A DNA stretch of 29,787 bases, taken from NCBI GenBank assembly GCA_002730485.1, contig PCAH01000162.1, forward strand, positions 1 through 29,787, given 5' to 3'. Numbering within the stretch: position 1 is the first letter of the stretch; every line of letters begins with the position of its first letter. The notes under the pieces were generated by a model. It had not been told where the DNA came from. It did not search any database and saw only the letters and a list, made by a program, of their open reading frames with translations. Both the position numbers and the translations under genes were made by a program. Source of the stretch: Dehalococcoidia bacterium. GTDB lineage: Bacteria; Chloroflexota; Dehalococcoidia; UBA3495. Positions 1 to 7,459 of this stretch are shown one piece after another.

Positions 1-857
1 CAGGGCTTCCTCCACCCCATCACCGTATAGGTGGGGTTGGACCAGGCTGTGCACTGGTACTCCCGTTCCCCTTTCAGGAAGTTCAGATAGAGAGGGTTGT
101 TGTAGAACCGGGCACCCTCAGAGTTTTCCGGCGCCAGGAGCTTTTGGAACAACTCGTGGGACTCCTTCCTGGTCAGGAACATCTCTTGGTCAGGTGCATC
201 TTCAAAGTCGAACCCGGGAGAGATCATCGATCCCTCCACGCCCATGTCGTTGACCAGGCGGAACATTTCGTTGAGGTCGCCAACGTCGCTGGTGCGGAAC
301 ACCGTGGAGTTGGTGCAGACACGGTAACCCCGGTCCAGGGCTGATTGGACGGAGTCAACGGCTTTTTTGAAGACCCCTTCCCGGTCAACAGACTCGTCGT
401 GCTTCTCTTCCATCCCGTCCAGGTGGACCACCCAGCATAGGTACTTGGATGGGGGTATCTTGTCCATCACCCTGTCCAGCAACAGCCCGTTGGTACAGCA
501 GTAGATGAAATACTTTTCTGCGATGAGAGTATTGATGATCTCATCTATCCTTGGGTGGATGGTGGGCTCACCACCGGCTATGGACACTATGGGCGCTCCG
601 GATTCGCGGACTGCGGCCAAGGCTTCTTCCACAGGCGTCATCTTGTCCAGAACCGGCTTGTACTCGCGGATGCGACCACAACCGATACAGGCCAGGTTGC
701 ACATCTCCAGCGGCTCAAGCATGGTCACCAGCGGGAAGCGTTTTTTCCCTTTGAGTTTGTTTTTGAGCAGATAACCAGCCAGTCGTGCCGAAAGCTCCAA
801 CGGCCGTTTGGCGCGTTTTTTCCCCTGAGCTTGCTTGGGTTCTTTAGTAGTAGCCAT
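1..857 (-). CDS. hpnH: HpnH-like radical SAM protein (adenosylhopane synthase family), 3' end cut by window
   Basis: Seen: a minus-strand frame of 285 codons running off the left edge, starting at ATG 855-857. An in-frame stop lies just upstream, so no longer start is possible. The radical SAM 4Fe-4S motif CNLACIGCG has its cysteines at residues 53, 57 and 60, preceded by MLEPLE. Further HpnH-like blocks are a GGEPTIHP segment, an HLDG segment, a REGVFKKAVD segment and, near the cut, NPTYTVMGWRKP. Known: HpnH joins 5'-deoxyadenosyl to diploptene to make adenosylhopane, the first step of extended hopanoid side chains, and is usually about 330-380 aa, so some 50-90 residues are probably missing. 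It lies 83 bp downstream of a prenyl synthase on the same strand, suggesting a lipid operon. No squalene-hopene cyclase is in view, so the exact substrate is an inference. Confidence 0.8.
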   Translation of the reverse strand, partial: MATTKEPKQAQGKKRAKRPLELSARLAGYLLKNKLKGKKRFPLVTMLEPLEMCNLACIGCGRIREYKPVLDKMTPVEEALAAVRESGAPIVSIAGGEPTIHPRIDEIINTLIAEKYFIYCCTNGLLLDRVMDKIPPSKYLCWVVHLDGMEEKHDESVDREGVFKKAVDSVQSALDRGYRVCTNSTVFRTSDVGDLNEMFRLVNDMGVEGSMISPGFDFEDAPDQEMFLTRKESHELFQKLLAPENSEGARFYNNPLYLNFLKGEREYQCTAWSNPTYTVMGWRKP

Positions 858-940
858 ATCGTAAAACCTTATCGGTCAGCGAATTCCAGTCGGATTGATG
901 CGGACCCTATTTGATGTTGAGTCCGTTCGTGGGTTTTGGA

Positions 941-1993
941 CTAATACTCTCTGCGGGCGAGAAAATCCACCAGATCTTCGGCCTCAGTCTGCGCCCACCT
1001 GGGTAGAGAGACCGGTTTGAGCGCTTCCAGAGCCTTGGCAGCAGCGGCTTCAGTGACCCTCTGGGCGTGTTCCTGGGAGCCAACCTCATCAAGGACAGCC
1101 AACACCCGTTGCACGTCATCCTCTTCGAGTTCTTCTTGGCCATAGATACGGAGCAGGTCATCCATGGCGTGGCCGCTGGCGCGTTCTAGGGCGAACACCA
1201 CCGGATAGGATTTCTTCCTGCGTCGGATGTCGTTGCCAGTGGCCTTTCCCAGGGTCTCCTGGTCGCCCCAGATGCCGAGATAATCATCCCTGATCTGGAA
1301 CGCCTGACCCAGGTGGTTGCCAAACTCGGCGAACGCTTTGACTGTGGCGGCGTCATCAGTTGCCAGAAGAGCGCCGATCTGGAGAGAGGATCGGATCAAT
1401 GCTCCGGTCTTGCAGGCGATCATGTATAGGTACTCGTCGGCTTTGATGTCGGTACGCGACTCGAAGTCGAGGTCCATGCACTGGCCTTGAATCATCTCAA
1501 GGTAGCTTTCAGTCAAAATGGTAGAGACTTGAACCGCAGTGTTGGGCGGCACGTCCCTTTCAGATACACCCAAGAGAGACAGGTCACCGGTACATTGCAT
1601 GGCGTTGCCGGACCAGATGGCCTTGGGTATTCCCCAGAGGTGCCAGACCGTCGGCTGGTGGCGCCGTTCCACGTCCTGGTCTTGGATATCGTCGTGAATC
1701 AACGAGAAATTATGTATCAACTCTAGGGCGGCGGCCGCAGGCAGGGCCTTGGAATAGTCGTCGGCTAGAGCGTCGCAGGCAAAGAGGCAGAGGGTGGGGC
1801 GGAGGGCTTTACCCTGGGTGGCAGAGGTATCGACTGGTTCACCTTCTTGATCGACCCAGCCGAGGTGGTAGTGGAGCAAGCGGTAGGTCTCTGAGTCGTC
1901 GGCAACAGGCACGACCCTATTCAGCTCCTGTTCCACCGAGCTCTTATATCTGGAGAACATGCCCGGAAGCGTCGTCCCCGAGTCTGTACTCAC
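941..1993 (-). CDS. Polyprenyl (FPP/GGPP-type) diphosphate synthase
   Basis: Seen: 350 aa with GTG start at 1991-1993, preceded by GGAGT seven bases upstream. The first aspartate-rich motif DDIQDQD is at residues 101-107 and is followed by RRHQPT. The second is DDYLGIWGD from residue 236, with Gly in place of the final Asp of DDxxD, a variant that occurs in this family. GKALRP near residue 61 fits the conserved lysine/arginine block that binds isopentenyl diphosphate. Known: trans-prenyltransferases condense isopentenyl diphosphate with allylic diphosphates to C15-C20 or longer chains; 350 aa is a normal length. Product chain length cannot be read safely from the sequence. With the HpnH-like gene downstream, a role in hopanoid, carotenoid or quinone precursor supply is likely (inference). 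It has its own promoter candidate at 2026-2055. Confidence 0.9.
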   Translation of the reverse strand: MSTDSGTTLPGMFSRYKSSVEQELNRVVPVADDSETYRLLHYHLGWVDQEGEPVDTSATQGKALRPTLCLFACDALADDYSKALPAAAALELIHNFSLIHDDIQDQDVERRHQPTVWHLWGIPKAIWSGNAMQCTGDLSLLGVSERDVPPNTAVQVSTILTESYLEMIQGQCMDLDFESRTDIKADEYLYMIACKTGALIRSSLQIGALLATDDAATVKAFAEFGNHLGQAFQIRDDYLGIWGDQETLGKATGNDIRRRKKSYPVVFALERASGHAMDDLLRIYGQEELEEDDVQRVLAVLDEVGSQEHAQRVTEAAAAKALEALKPVSLPRWAQTEAEDLVDFLARREY

Positions 1994-2025
1994 TGTAAAT
2001 ACTCCCTAGCCAGACGATGGCTGAA

Positions 2026-2055
2026 ATGCTAGCAAAGCACTTTGGATAGTGTCAA
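2026..2055 (-). promoter_or_regulatory. Sigma70-type promoter for the prenyl synthase gene
   Basis: On the minus strand a perfect -35 TTGACA (2050-2055) is followed after 18 bp by TAGCAT (2026-2031), 4 of 6 matches to the -10 consensus. Predicted transcription would start near 2019, about 25 bases before the GTG start. The same TAGCAT -10 hexamer recurs in the suf promoter. Confidence 0.55.
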
Positions 2056-2310
2056 ATGAATCAGGCCTGAAGTGGGCACGATTCTGACCGTTATTCCCTA
2101 GTCGTTTACAAGAAAGAATCAGCACGGTCCAAATTCGGCTTATCCTATGGTAGACCTTTGTGCCTGAGCGCTGACTGTGCGCACTGGACGGGAATTGGTA
2201 TAATTACCGCGTTGTTGTAGGTCTTTGGGCACGGTGGCAAAAAAGTAGTTGAAAAATTGGCAAACAGGGCGTTGAATCTGAGTGTCTATTCGTAGTCTAG
2301 ATCTGTAATC

Positions 2311-2352
2311 GGGTTTATCAGAAAGATTAAAAACTTTGATACCCTGATTTTT
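2311..2352 (+). terminator. Possible weak intrinsic terminator or attenuator hairpin
   Basis: GGGT (2311-2314), ATCA (2317-2320) and AAG (2323-2325) can pair with CTT, TGAT and ACCC across 2335-2344, with small bulges, followed by T5 at 2348-2352. It sits about 110 bases downstream of an extended -10 element and upstream of the main operon promoter. The bulged stem is modest, so this is tentative. Confidence 0.3.
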
Positions 2353-2405
2353 CGGTGTAATGACCAGGCACGGTTTAGCCTCGACAAAAAACGTCAAAAA
2401 ATCAT

Positions 2406-2434
2406 TTGACACATCTGCCACATTAGTTTATATT
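2406..2434 (+). promoter_or_regulatory. Near-consensus sigma70 promoter for the DUF1800-DUF1501-NHL operon
   Basis: A perfect TTGACA (2406-2411) and TATATT (2429-2434, 5 of 6) are separated by the optimal 17 bp. Transcription is predicted to start near 2441, giving a 5' leader of about 140 bases. It is one of the best-matching promoters in the window, implying strong housekeeping expression. Confidence 0.75.
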
Positions 2435-2580
2435 TCTTCCTTGTAATGAATGTTACATAAGGGGTGCAACGAGCCTGGGATTTGCCCATGCCCGTCGCGC
2501 CCCATTCATGTAACCGAGAAATATGGGTTCTCAACACCTTCGAAAGCGAACAAAATTTGAAATTCCCTAAGGAGGAGCAC

Positions 2581-4005
2581 ATGGCTGAACAGGATATTGC
2601 CTTGATGTCGCATCTTATGCGCCGCGCCGGTTTCGGAGCGAGCCGTGACGAGATCGAAGCCAAGGCAGCCCAAGGTTATGACAGTGTAGTGAAAGAATTG
2701 CTCAATCCGGAGACCCAGGAAGCAGTCGACGAAGATCTGCTCTATCGCTACAACCCTTCATACTATGAAGCCGCTGCCATCGAGAACAACGTGCAGCAAT
2801 GGGTCTGGCGAATGATCAACAGCCCCAGGCAGCTTCAAGAGAAGGTTGCCCTCTTCTGGCACATGATCTTCTGTGCTGGCCATAGCAAGATCGACAGTGG
2901 CCAGGAAATGGGTCTGATGGTAGACATCTTCCGCCATCAAGGAATGGGTAAGTTCGACGACCTCCTACTCGCCCTTTCCACCAACCCTGGCATGATGTAT
3001 TACCTGGACAACACCGAGAGCCACAAGACCAACCTCAATGAAAACTATGGTCGTGAGCTTCTCGAGCTCTTCTCCCTGGGTGTAGGCATGGACGAAGCCT
3101 TCAACTACAGTGAAGACGACGTCAAAGCATGCGCCAGGGCGTTCACCGGATGGAACATCGCTCCCCCCTATCCTCCGTTCCCCCATGGCCGCAGTCCTTG
3201 GGAGTTCCGGTTCGACCCAGCTGACCACGACACCCAGGAAAAGACTTTCTTGGGCCAGACTGGTAACTGGAACGGCGATGACATCATCGAGATCGTCTGC
3301 AAGCAGCCGGCCACGGCCCGCTTCGTTGCACGTCACCTTTACAACTTCTTCGTAGCTGACGAGCCACAGATTCCCGCCTGGCGGCTGACCCCGCCCCGGG
3401 ACCAAGTGGCCATCGAAGCCATGGAGAAGGCATACTGGGAGTCCGACCACTCCATCAAGGCGATGTTGGAAGTACTCTTCACCTCCGACTTCTTTAAGGA
3501 TGAGGCGGTCCGGTACGCCAAGGTCAAGAACCCCACAGAGATGGTTGTCAGCCTGCTCCGCATGACAGGAGAGTTCAAGGGATACAAGCCTGGTCTGTTC
3601 GACTACTCCCAGGAGCCCAAATATATGGGCATGGACCTGATGAATCCTCCCACAGTTGAGGGTTGGCACACTGGCCGCGAATGGATCGACAGCGGCACGC
3701 TGGTTGAGCGCATCAACTTTGCTTCCGACATCCTCGGCAACACCGAGCTTGAGGGAGTTCAGTCATTGGTGAACCGTCTCATGGGATTGGGCGACAAGCT
3801 AACCCCTGAGCAGTTCGTTGATGGCTGTCTAGATTTGACCGGCCCTGTTGTCCTGACACCTGACACAATGGGTCAGTTGATTTCCCACGCAACCCAAGAG
3901 GGCGAATTGGCCCATGGCACCGACGCCGAGAAATCTGATTTCACCCGCCGAACCGGCGAGATGTTCCAGATGATCGCCGCCACCGCTGAATTCCAGTTCG
4001 AGTAA
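2581..4005 (+). CDS. DUF1800 family protein
   Basis: Seen: 474 aa from ATG 2581, chosen because AAGGAGGAG ends four bases upstream; the frame is open further upstream but without a ribosome site. Family features are an N-terminal HLMRRAGFGAS segment (about residues 11-21), a central QLQEKVALFWH segment, ENYGRELLELFSLG, and ARAFTGWN. Near the C-terminus are MGMDLMNPPTVEGW and a final EMFQMIAATAEFQFE. Known: DUF1800 proteins are uncharacterised, usually encoded next to DUF1501 proteins, and often exported. Here no signal peptide is visible: the N-terminus is MAEQDIALMSH. It is first gene of a three-gene unit with DUF1501 (64 bp gap) and an NHL propeller. Function unknown; co-function with DUF1501 is inferred from the recurring pairing. 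Confidence 0.9.
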   Translation: MAEQDIALMSHLMRRAGFGASRDEIEAKAAQGYDSVVKELLNPETQEAVDEDLLYRYNPSYYEAAAIENNVQQWVWRMINSPRQLQEKVALFWHMIFCAGHSKIDSGQEMGLMVDIFRHQGMGKFDDLLLALSTNPGMMYYLDNTESHKTNLNENYGRELLELFSLGVGMDEAFNYSEDDVKACARAFTGWNIAPPYPPFPHGRSPWEFRFDPADHDTQEKTFLGQTGNWNGDDIIEIVCKQPATARFVARHLYNFFVADEPQIPAWRLTPPRDQVAIEAMEKAYWESDHSIKAMLEVLFTSDFFKDEAVRYAKVKNPTEMVVSLLRMTGEFKGYKPGLFDYSQEPKYMGMDLMNPPTVEGWHTGREWIDSGTLVERINFASDILGNTELEGVQSLVNRLMGLGDKLTPEQFVDGCLDLTGPVVLTPDTMGQLISHATQEGELAHGTDAEKSDFTRRTGEMFQMIAATAEFQFE

Positions 4006-4069
4006 ATCTTCCGGCCAAAAAATGCTGGGCGCCTAACTCTCGATATACGTAAAAATACTAGGAGAAATC

Positions 4070-5209
4070 ATGGTTCAAACGAAAAAAGATCCCGTCTTGG
4101 CAGTTCTTTCCCTGTCCGGCGGTAATGATGGCCTAAACTGTGTCATCCCCCGCAATAATGGTCACTATCGGGACGCCCGCCCCACCTTGGCGGTTCCTGA
4201 AGACCAGATCATACCGATCACCGATGAGTTGGGTCTTCACCCGACCATGGGTCCTTTGAAGAAATACTGGGACGAAGGTAAATTGGCCGTCTTCGTTGGT
4301 ATCGGATACCCCACACCCAGCTACTCCCACTTCCGCTCCATGGACATCTGGCACACCTGTGAGCCGGAAGCCATTGGCATCGAGGGTTGGTTGGGCCGGG
4401 CCACCAAGCAATTGGACCCGAACTCCGACAACGTATTGACCGCCGTTAACTTCGGCCGTGGTCTTCCTCGAGCTTTGGTCATGGACGGTGTCCCCGTTGC
4501 CTCCGTTGGTAACCTGGAGACCTATGGCCTGCTCACCGGCATCGAAGGCGAGAACCAGCGGAACGACGCGCTCGACGTGTTCGGTCGCATGTATGCTCCT
4601 GCCGTCGGTACCGGCGCAGTCATGGACTACATCCACCAGACCGGCACCGACGCCCTCAAGGGCGCCGACATCCTGTCCACGGCACCGGACAAGTACTCTT
4701 CCAGCGTTGAGTACTCTCCCACCGCCATCGGCCAGTACATGAAGAACATTGCACAGACCCACTTCGCCGGATTCGGCACGCGGGTGCTGTACACCACTTC
4801 CCCGTACAACGGCTTTGACTCCCACGCCAACCAGGCCCAGGCCAATGCAGGTCTGTTGACCGATGTTTCCAACACCGTCGACAACTTCATGACTGACCTG
4901 CGCGAGCACGATGCCAGCGACGAAGTAACACTGCTTCTGTTCAGTGAGTTCGGCCGCCGCGTCATCGACAACGGTTCCGGCACCGACCACGGTGCAGCCG
5001 GCGTTGCCTTCGCAGTGGGCGAACACGTCAAGGGCGGCATCTACGGCACCTATCCTTCCCTTGAGCCTTCCCAGCTAGAAGAGGGTGGCAACCTGAAGTT
5101 CAACCTGGACTTCCGGTCTGTCTACTCCACCATCTTGGAAGACTGGTTCCAGTTGGACGCAGAGCCGATCGTCAACGGCAACTTCGAGCGGACCAAGTTC
5201 TTCGCTTAA
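4070..5209 (+). CDS. DUF1501 family protein (alkaline phosphatase/sulfatase-like fold)
   Basis: Seen: 379 aa from ATG 4070 with AGGAG seven bases upstream. Typical blocks are SLSGGNDGLN (residues 14-23), a SYSHFRSMDIW segment (84-94), GFDSHANQ (248-255), SEFGRR (292-297) and GTDHG (304-308). Known: DUF1501 is a poorly characterised family related to the sulfatase/alkaline-phosphatase superfamily, in which such Asp/His clusters bind metal. Many members have a Tat signal peptide of roughly 30-40 residues; this one begins directly with the family's first strand (MVQTKKDPVLAVLSLSGG) and has no twin-arginine or hydrophobic segment. It is therefore predicted to be cytoplasmic, or exported with a partner. 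Second gene of the unit with DUF1800 and the NHL protein. Confidence 0.9.
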   Translation: MVQTKKDPVLAVLSLSGGNDGLNCVIPRNNGHYRDARPTLAVPEDQIIPITDELGLHPTMGPLKKYWDEGKLAVFVGIGYPTPSYSHFRSMDIWHTCEPEAIGIEGWLGRATKQLDPNSDNVLTAVNFGRGLPRALVMDGVPVASVGNLETYGLLTGIEGENQRNDALDVFGRMYAPAVGTGAVMDYIHQTGTDALKGADILSTAPDKYSSSVEYSPTAIGQYMKNIAQTHFAGFGTRVLYTTSPYNGFDSHANQAQANAGLLTDVSNTVDNFMTDLREHDASDEVTLLLFSEFGRRVIDNGSGTDHGAAGVAFAVGEHVKGGIYGTYPSLEPSQLEEGGNLKFNLDFRSVYSTILEDWFQLDAEPIVNGNFERTKFFA

Positions 5210-5238
5210 ACAGCCAAGACAACGCTTGCATGTAACGC

Positions 5239-5279
5239 ATTGATTCGTTGGGCTGCTACAAGCGGCCCAGTGAATCAAT
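5239..5279 (+). promoter_or_regulatory. Strong intercistronic RNA hairpin between DUF1501 and NHL genes
   Basis: Bases 5239-5256 pair with 5262-5279 in an uninterrupted 18-bp stem around the loop TACAA. Three pairs are G-U on the plus-strand transcript (5247/5271, 5248/5270, 5254/5264), which would be A-C mismatches on the other strand, so the structure fits RNA of the operon strand. No U-tract follows, so it is not an intrinsic terminator. It ends about 15 bases before the AGAGG ribosome site of the NHL gene, suggesting transcript processing, differential stability or translational control. Confidence 0.7.
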
Positions 5280-5308
5280 CGACCCAAGACACTAAGAGGT
5301 AAATAAAT

Positions 5309-6313
5309 ATGTCAACGCATCTATTCGGCCTAACCAGCCGAACGTACAAGCACAGCCATTCCGTTGGCCGGGCAGAATTTGCCGGAACGGGTTTCCGTAA
5401 CCCGACCGATCTGGCAATCAGCCCCGACGGCACGGTGTATGTTTGCAACCGTTCCTATGAGAACCGCCCAGATGGCGTCCACGTAACCGTGGTCACCCTG
5501 GACGAGGAATACGTCACAGAGTTCGGCGCCTACGGCGAGGCCGACGGCGAATTCATGTGGCCGACCTCCATCGCTCTGGACAGCAAGGGTAACGTCTACT
5601 TGGCTGACGAGTGGTTGAACCGCATCAGCAAATTCACCAGCGATGGTGAGTATGTCAGCAAATGGGGCACCGCCGGTTCCGGAGACGGCGAACTCAACGG
5701 ACCTGCCGGTATCCAGATTGACGCCGACGACAACATGTATGTCGTGGACGCTGGTAACAGCCGTGTCCAGAAGTTCAGCATCGATGGCAAGTACATCAGC
5801 CAATTCGGCTCCAAGGGCAGCGAAGACGGACAGTTCAACATGCCCTGGGGTATCGCACTGGACAACGACGGTCGTATCTATGTCGCCGACTGGCGCAACG
5901 ACCGCATCCAAATCTTCTCTGCCGAGGGCAAATGGGAAGCTTCCATTGGTTCCACCGGCAGCGGAATCGGCCAACTCAACCGCCCAAGTGGCGTCACAGT
6001 GGACAAGGATGGCGACATCTACGTCTCTGACTGGATGAATAACCGCGTCCAGGTATTCGCTCCCGACGGACGCTACATCACCCAGTTCCTGGGTGAGGCC
6101 GAGCTCTCCAAGTGGGGCCGCGACAAGTTGGCTTCCAACCCGGACATGATCCGGCAGCGGTCGCTGGCTTTCGCCAACCAACCTGGCTTTGAGCAGAACC
6201 TGAGCCATCCCTGTGCAGTCAAGATCGATCCAGATGGCAAGATCGTCATTATTGACCACACCCGGAACCGCCTCCAGGTTTACATCAAAGAGGAAGAACC
6301 GGCGCTGGTCTAA
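5309..6313 (+). CDS. NHL-repeat six-bladed beta-propeller protein
   Basis: Seen: 334 aa from ATG 5309, with AGAGG about nine bases upstream. Six NHL blades show the pattern P-x-x-(hydrophobic)-x-(hydrophobic)-D-x-x-G-x-(hydrophobic)-Y-V-x-D-x-x-N-x-R-(hydrophobic)-Q-x-F, with blade starts near residues 32, 85, 132, 179, 226 and 301. Blades 2-5 are spaced by exactly 47 residues. A 28-residue insertion (about 262-290, GEAELSKWGRDK onward) separates blades 5 and 6. Known: NHL propellers are binding scaffolds, and some are lyases or hydrolases. No signal peptide, transmembrane segment or extra catalytic domain is visible. As last gene of the DUF1800-DUF1501 unit it may scaffold or regulate those two proteins (inference). 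Confidence 0.9.
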   Translation: MSTHLFGLTSRTYKHSHSVGRAEFAGTGFRNPTDLAISPDGTVYVCNRSYENRPDGVHVTVVTLDEEYVTEFGAYGEADGEFMWPTSIALDSKGNVYLADEWLNRISKFTSDGEYVSKWGTAGSGDGELNGPAGIQIDADDNMYVVDAGNSRVQKFSIDGKYISQFGSKGSEDGQFNMPWGIALDNDGRIYVADWRNDRIQIFSAEGKWEASIGSTGSGIGQLNRPSGVTVDKDGDIYVSDWMNNRVQVFAPDGRYITQFLGEAELSKWGRDKLASNPDMIRQRSLAFANQPGFEQNLSHPCAVKIDPDGKIVIIDHTRNRLQVYIKEEEPALV

Positions 6314-6334
6314 ACAGCACCAACAAGCAAAAGC

Positions 6335-6370
6335 AAAAAGAGAGTCCTTCGTCAGAAGGACTCTCTTTTT
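6335..6370. terminator. Bidirectional intrinsic terminator
   Basis: A perfect 16-bp stem (6335-6350 with 6355-6370) closes a GTCA loop. The 5' arm begins with A5 and the 3' arm ends in a T-run (6366-6371), so it can terminate both the NHL operon (plus) and the convergent small gene at 6412-6756 (minus). Confidence 0.92.
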
Positions 6371-6411
6371 TGTTCTTCATTAAACCCTGATCGAGGATAT
6401 CGAGTGGGAAC

Positions 6412-6756
6412 CTACTCCGTACCCTCAGGCATCCCGCCGTCGATCCAAGCCACAACCTCGTCAACTTCTTCCTTGGATAGGAACGGGCCGCGCAAAGGCA
6501 TCTTGCCTGATGTTCCAACTGCCCTTGCCAATGACTTGACCAAGTTGGTCTCCCTGGCTGGTATTCCAGGCTCAATGGAGCGGAGCCCAGACAAAACCGA
6601 CTCCTGCAACTCCTGAGCAGTTTCCCAGTAATAGGCATGGATGCCAGGCAACGGCTCTCTCCCCCAGCGCGCAATCCAACGGGCCATGATTCCGTCCAAT
6701 ATCTCTTTCACTCTGGGCCAGTAAACTACTTGTACTTCTTCGGACTCTTCACTCAT
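6412..6756 (-). CDS. Small hypothetical protein with a cytochrome-c-like C-terminal tail but no haem motif
   Basis: Seen: 114 aa from ATG 6754-6756. The frame is open upstream, but that extension would overlap the moaB gene and lacks recognisable sequence. The ribosome site is weak (AGAG about nine bases upstream). The protein is soluble, with no signal peptide. Its end, KMPLRGPFLSKEEVDEVVAW plus IDGGMPEG (residues 85-112), resembles the last helix of class I cytochrome c domains, where the axial-methionine region is followed by S-x-E-E-hydrophobic-W-I-x-x-G. There is no CxxCH, and in fact no cysteine at all, so covalent haem c is impossible. The N-terminal half (PRVKEILDGIMARWIARWGR, then HAYYWETAQEL) is not recognised. 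It lies 38 bp downstream of moaB and is probably co-transcribed. Function unknown. Confidence 0.6.
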   Translation of the reverse strand: MSEESEEVQVVYWPRVKEILDGIMARWIARWGREPLPGIHAYYWETAQELQESVLSGLRSIEPGIPARETNLVKSLARAVGTSGKMPLRGPFLSKEEVDEVVAWIDGGMPEGTE

Positions 6757-6794
6757 CGTTTCAGCTCTTTTGATTAGTGTTAGTGCACTCTGTG

Positions 6795-7286
6795 CTAGAC
6801 AGGGTGTTCGTTCACAGATTCTCTGTGGAGCAGTTCCAGGGAATGGGGTATGACGGGCATCACTACATCCAAACACTCCCGCACCGCCTTGGTGCTGCCT
6901 GGCAGTGTGATTATCAGTGTGTTGCTCCGGATACCAGCAACCGACCGGCTGATCATGGCCATCGGCGTGAATTCCAAGGTCTTGGCTCGCATAGCTTCCG
7001 CCATCCCTGGCACTTCTTTATCCAGCACTGCCAAGCAGGCTTCAGGAGTGACGTCATACCGGCCAAGTCCGGTCCCGCCTGTGGATATGATCAGGTCCAC
7101 GTCGCCGGCATCAGCCCACTCGATCAACTTTGCTGAGATGGTGTCCCTATCATCGGTCACAATCTCATAGCGGACTACCTGGAATTCTTCGCCTTCAAGC
7201 AGTTCTTTGATCGCTTGTCCGCTGCTGTCGTCGCGGTTGCCTTGGGAGCCTGATGTGCTGACTGTCAACACGGCTAATCCGAACAT
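6795..7286 (-). CDS. moaB: Molybdopterin-binding protein of the MoaB/MogA family
   Basis: Seen: 163 aa from ATG 7284-7286, chosen because GGAGG lies six bases upstream and the family sequence begins at MFGLAVLTVSTSG; the frame stays open 26 codons further without a ribosome site. The molybdopterin-binding signatures are ISTGGTGLG (residues 67-75), DVTPEA (78-83) and LPGSTKAV (128-135). Known: MogA adenylylates molybdopterin before molybdenum insertion; MoaB proteins are trimeric or hexameric homologues with the same fold. Sequence alone does not separate the two here, so the symbol is provisional. No other cofactor genes are nearby. The only likely operon partner is the downstream small gene at 6412-6756. 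Confidence 0.88.
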   Translation of the reverse strand: MFGLAVLTVSTSGSQGNRDDSSGQAIKELLEGEEFQVVRYEIVTDDRDTISAKLIEWADAGDVDLIISTGGTGLGRYDVTPEACLAVLDKEVPGMAEAMRAKTLEFTPMAMISRSVAGIRSNTLIITLPGSTKAVRECLDVVMPVIPHSLELLHRESVNEHPV

Positions 7287-7357
7287 GGCGTCCTCCGATG
7301 GAAATGATACCACAGGCAGGGGATGTGACTGGCTATAATTGGTGTTGACTGGTCTCG

Positions 7358-7386
7358 TTGACAAGGAAAAGGGCAGAATCTATAGT
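7358..7386 (+). promoter_or_regulatory. Near-consensus sigma70 promoter for the HIT-crotonase pair
   Basis: TTGACA (7358-7363) and TATAGT (7381-7386) are separated by 17 bp. Predicted start is near 7393, giving a leader of about 67 bases that contains a GC-rich inverted repeat, CGCGGC (7409-7414) with GCCGCG (7421-7426), and the ribosome site GAGAGG. Confidence 0.7.
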
Positions 7387-7459
7387 CTCAAGGCGAACCG
7401 TATCGAGCCGCGGCATCGGCGCCGCGCTCCAATCGCCACTCCGAGAGGATTAATTACCT

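Larger units (their letters stand above)
1994..2580. other. 587-bp divergent intergenic region, no gene
   Basis: This lies between the divergent prenyl synthase and DUF1800 genes. It holds the prenyl synthase promoter (2026-2055), an extended -10 element TGGTATAAT on the plus strand (2196-2204), a bulged hairpin with a T-run (2311-2352), and a near-consensus promoter (2406-2434) for the DUF1800 operon. The 2210-2400 part is AT-richer than the flanking genes. Short open frames here have no Shine-Dalgarno sequence and no recognisable protein features. Confidence 0.7.

Noticed and set aside
2394..2663. Minus-strand frame across the DUF1800 start
   Set aside because: It crosses a strong promoter and ribosome site of the real gene and is antisense to its N-terminus.
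4133..5026. Long open frame antisense to the DUF1501 gene
   Set aside because: It mirrors the codon bias of a confidently identified gene, has no ribosome site and no recognisable protein features.
5330..6259. Long open frame antisense to the NHL gene
   Set aside because: Its repetitive Asp/Val-rich sequence is the complement of the NHL repeats.
7334..7339. Perfect TATAAT upstream of the HIT gene
   Set aside because: No -35 match at a suitable distance and no extended -10; the pair at 7358-7386 is far better.
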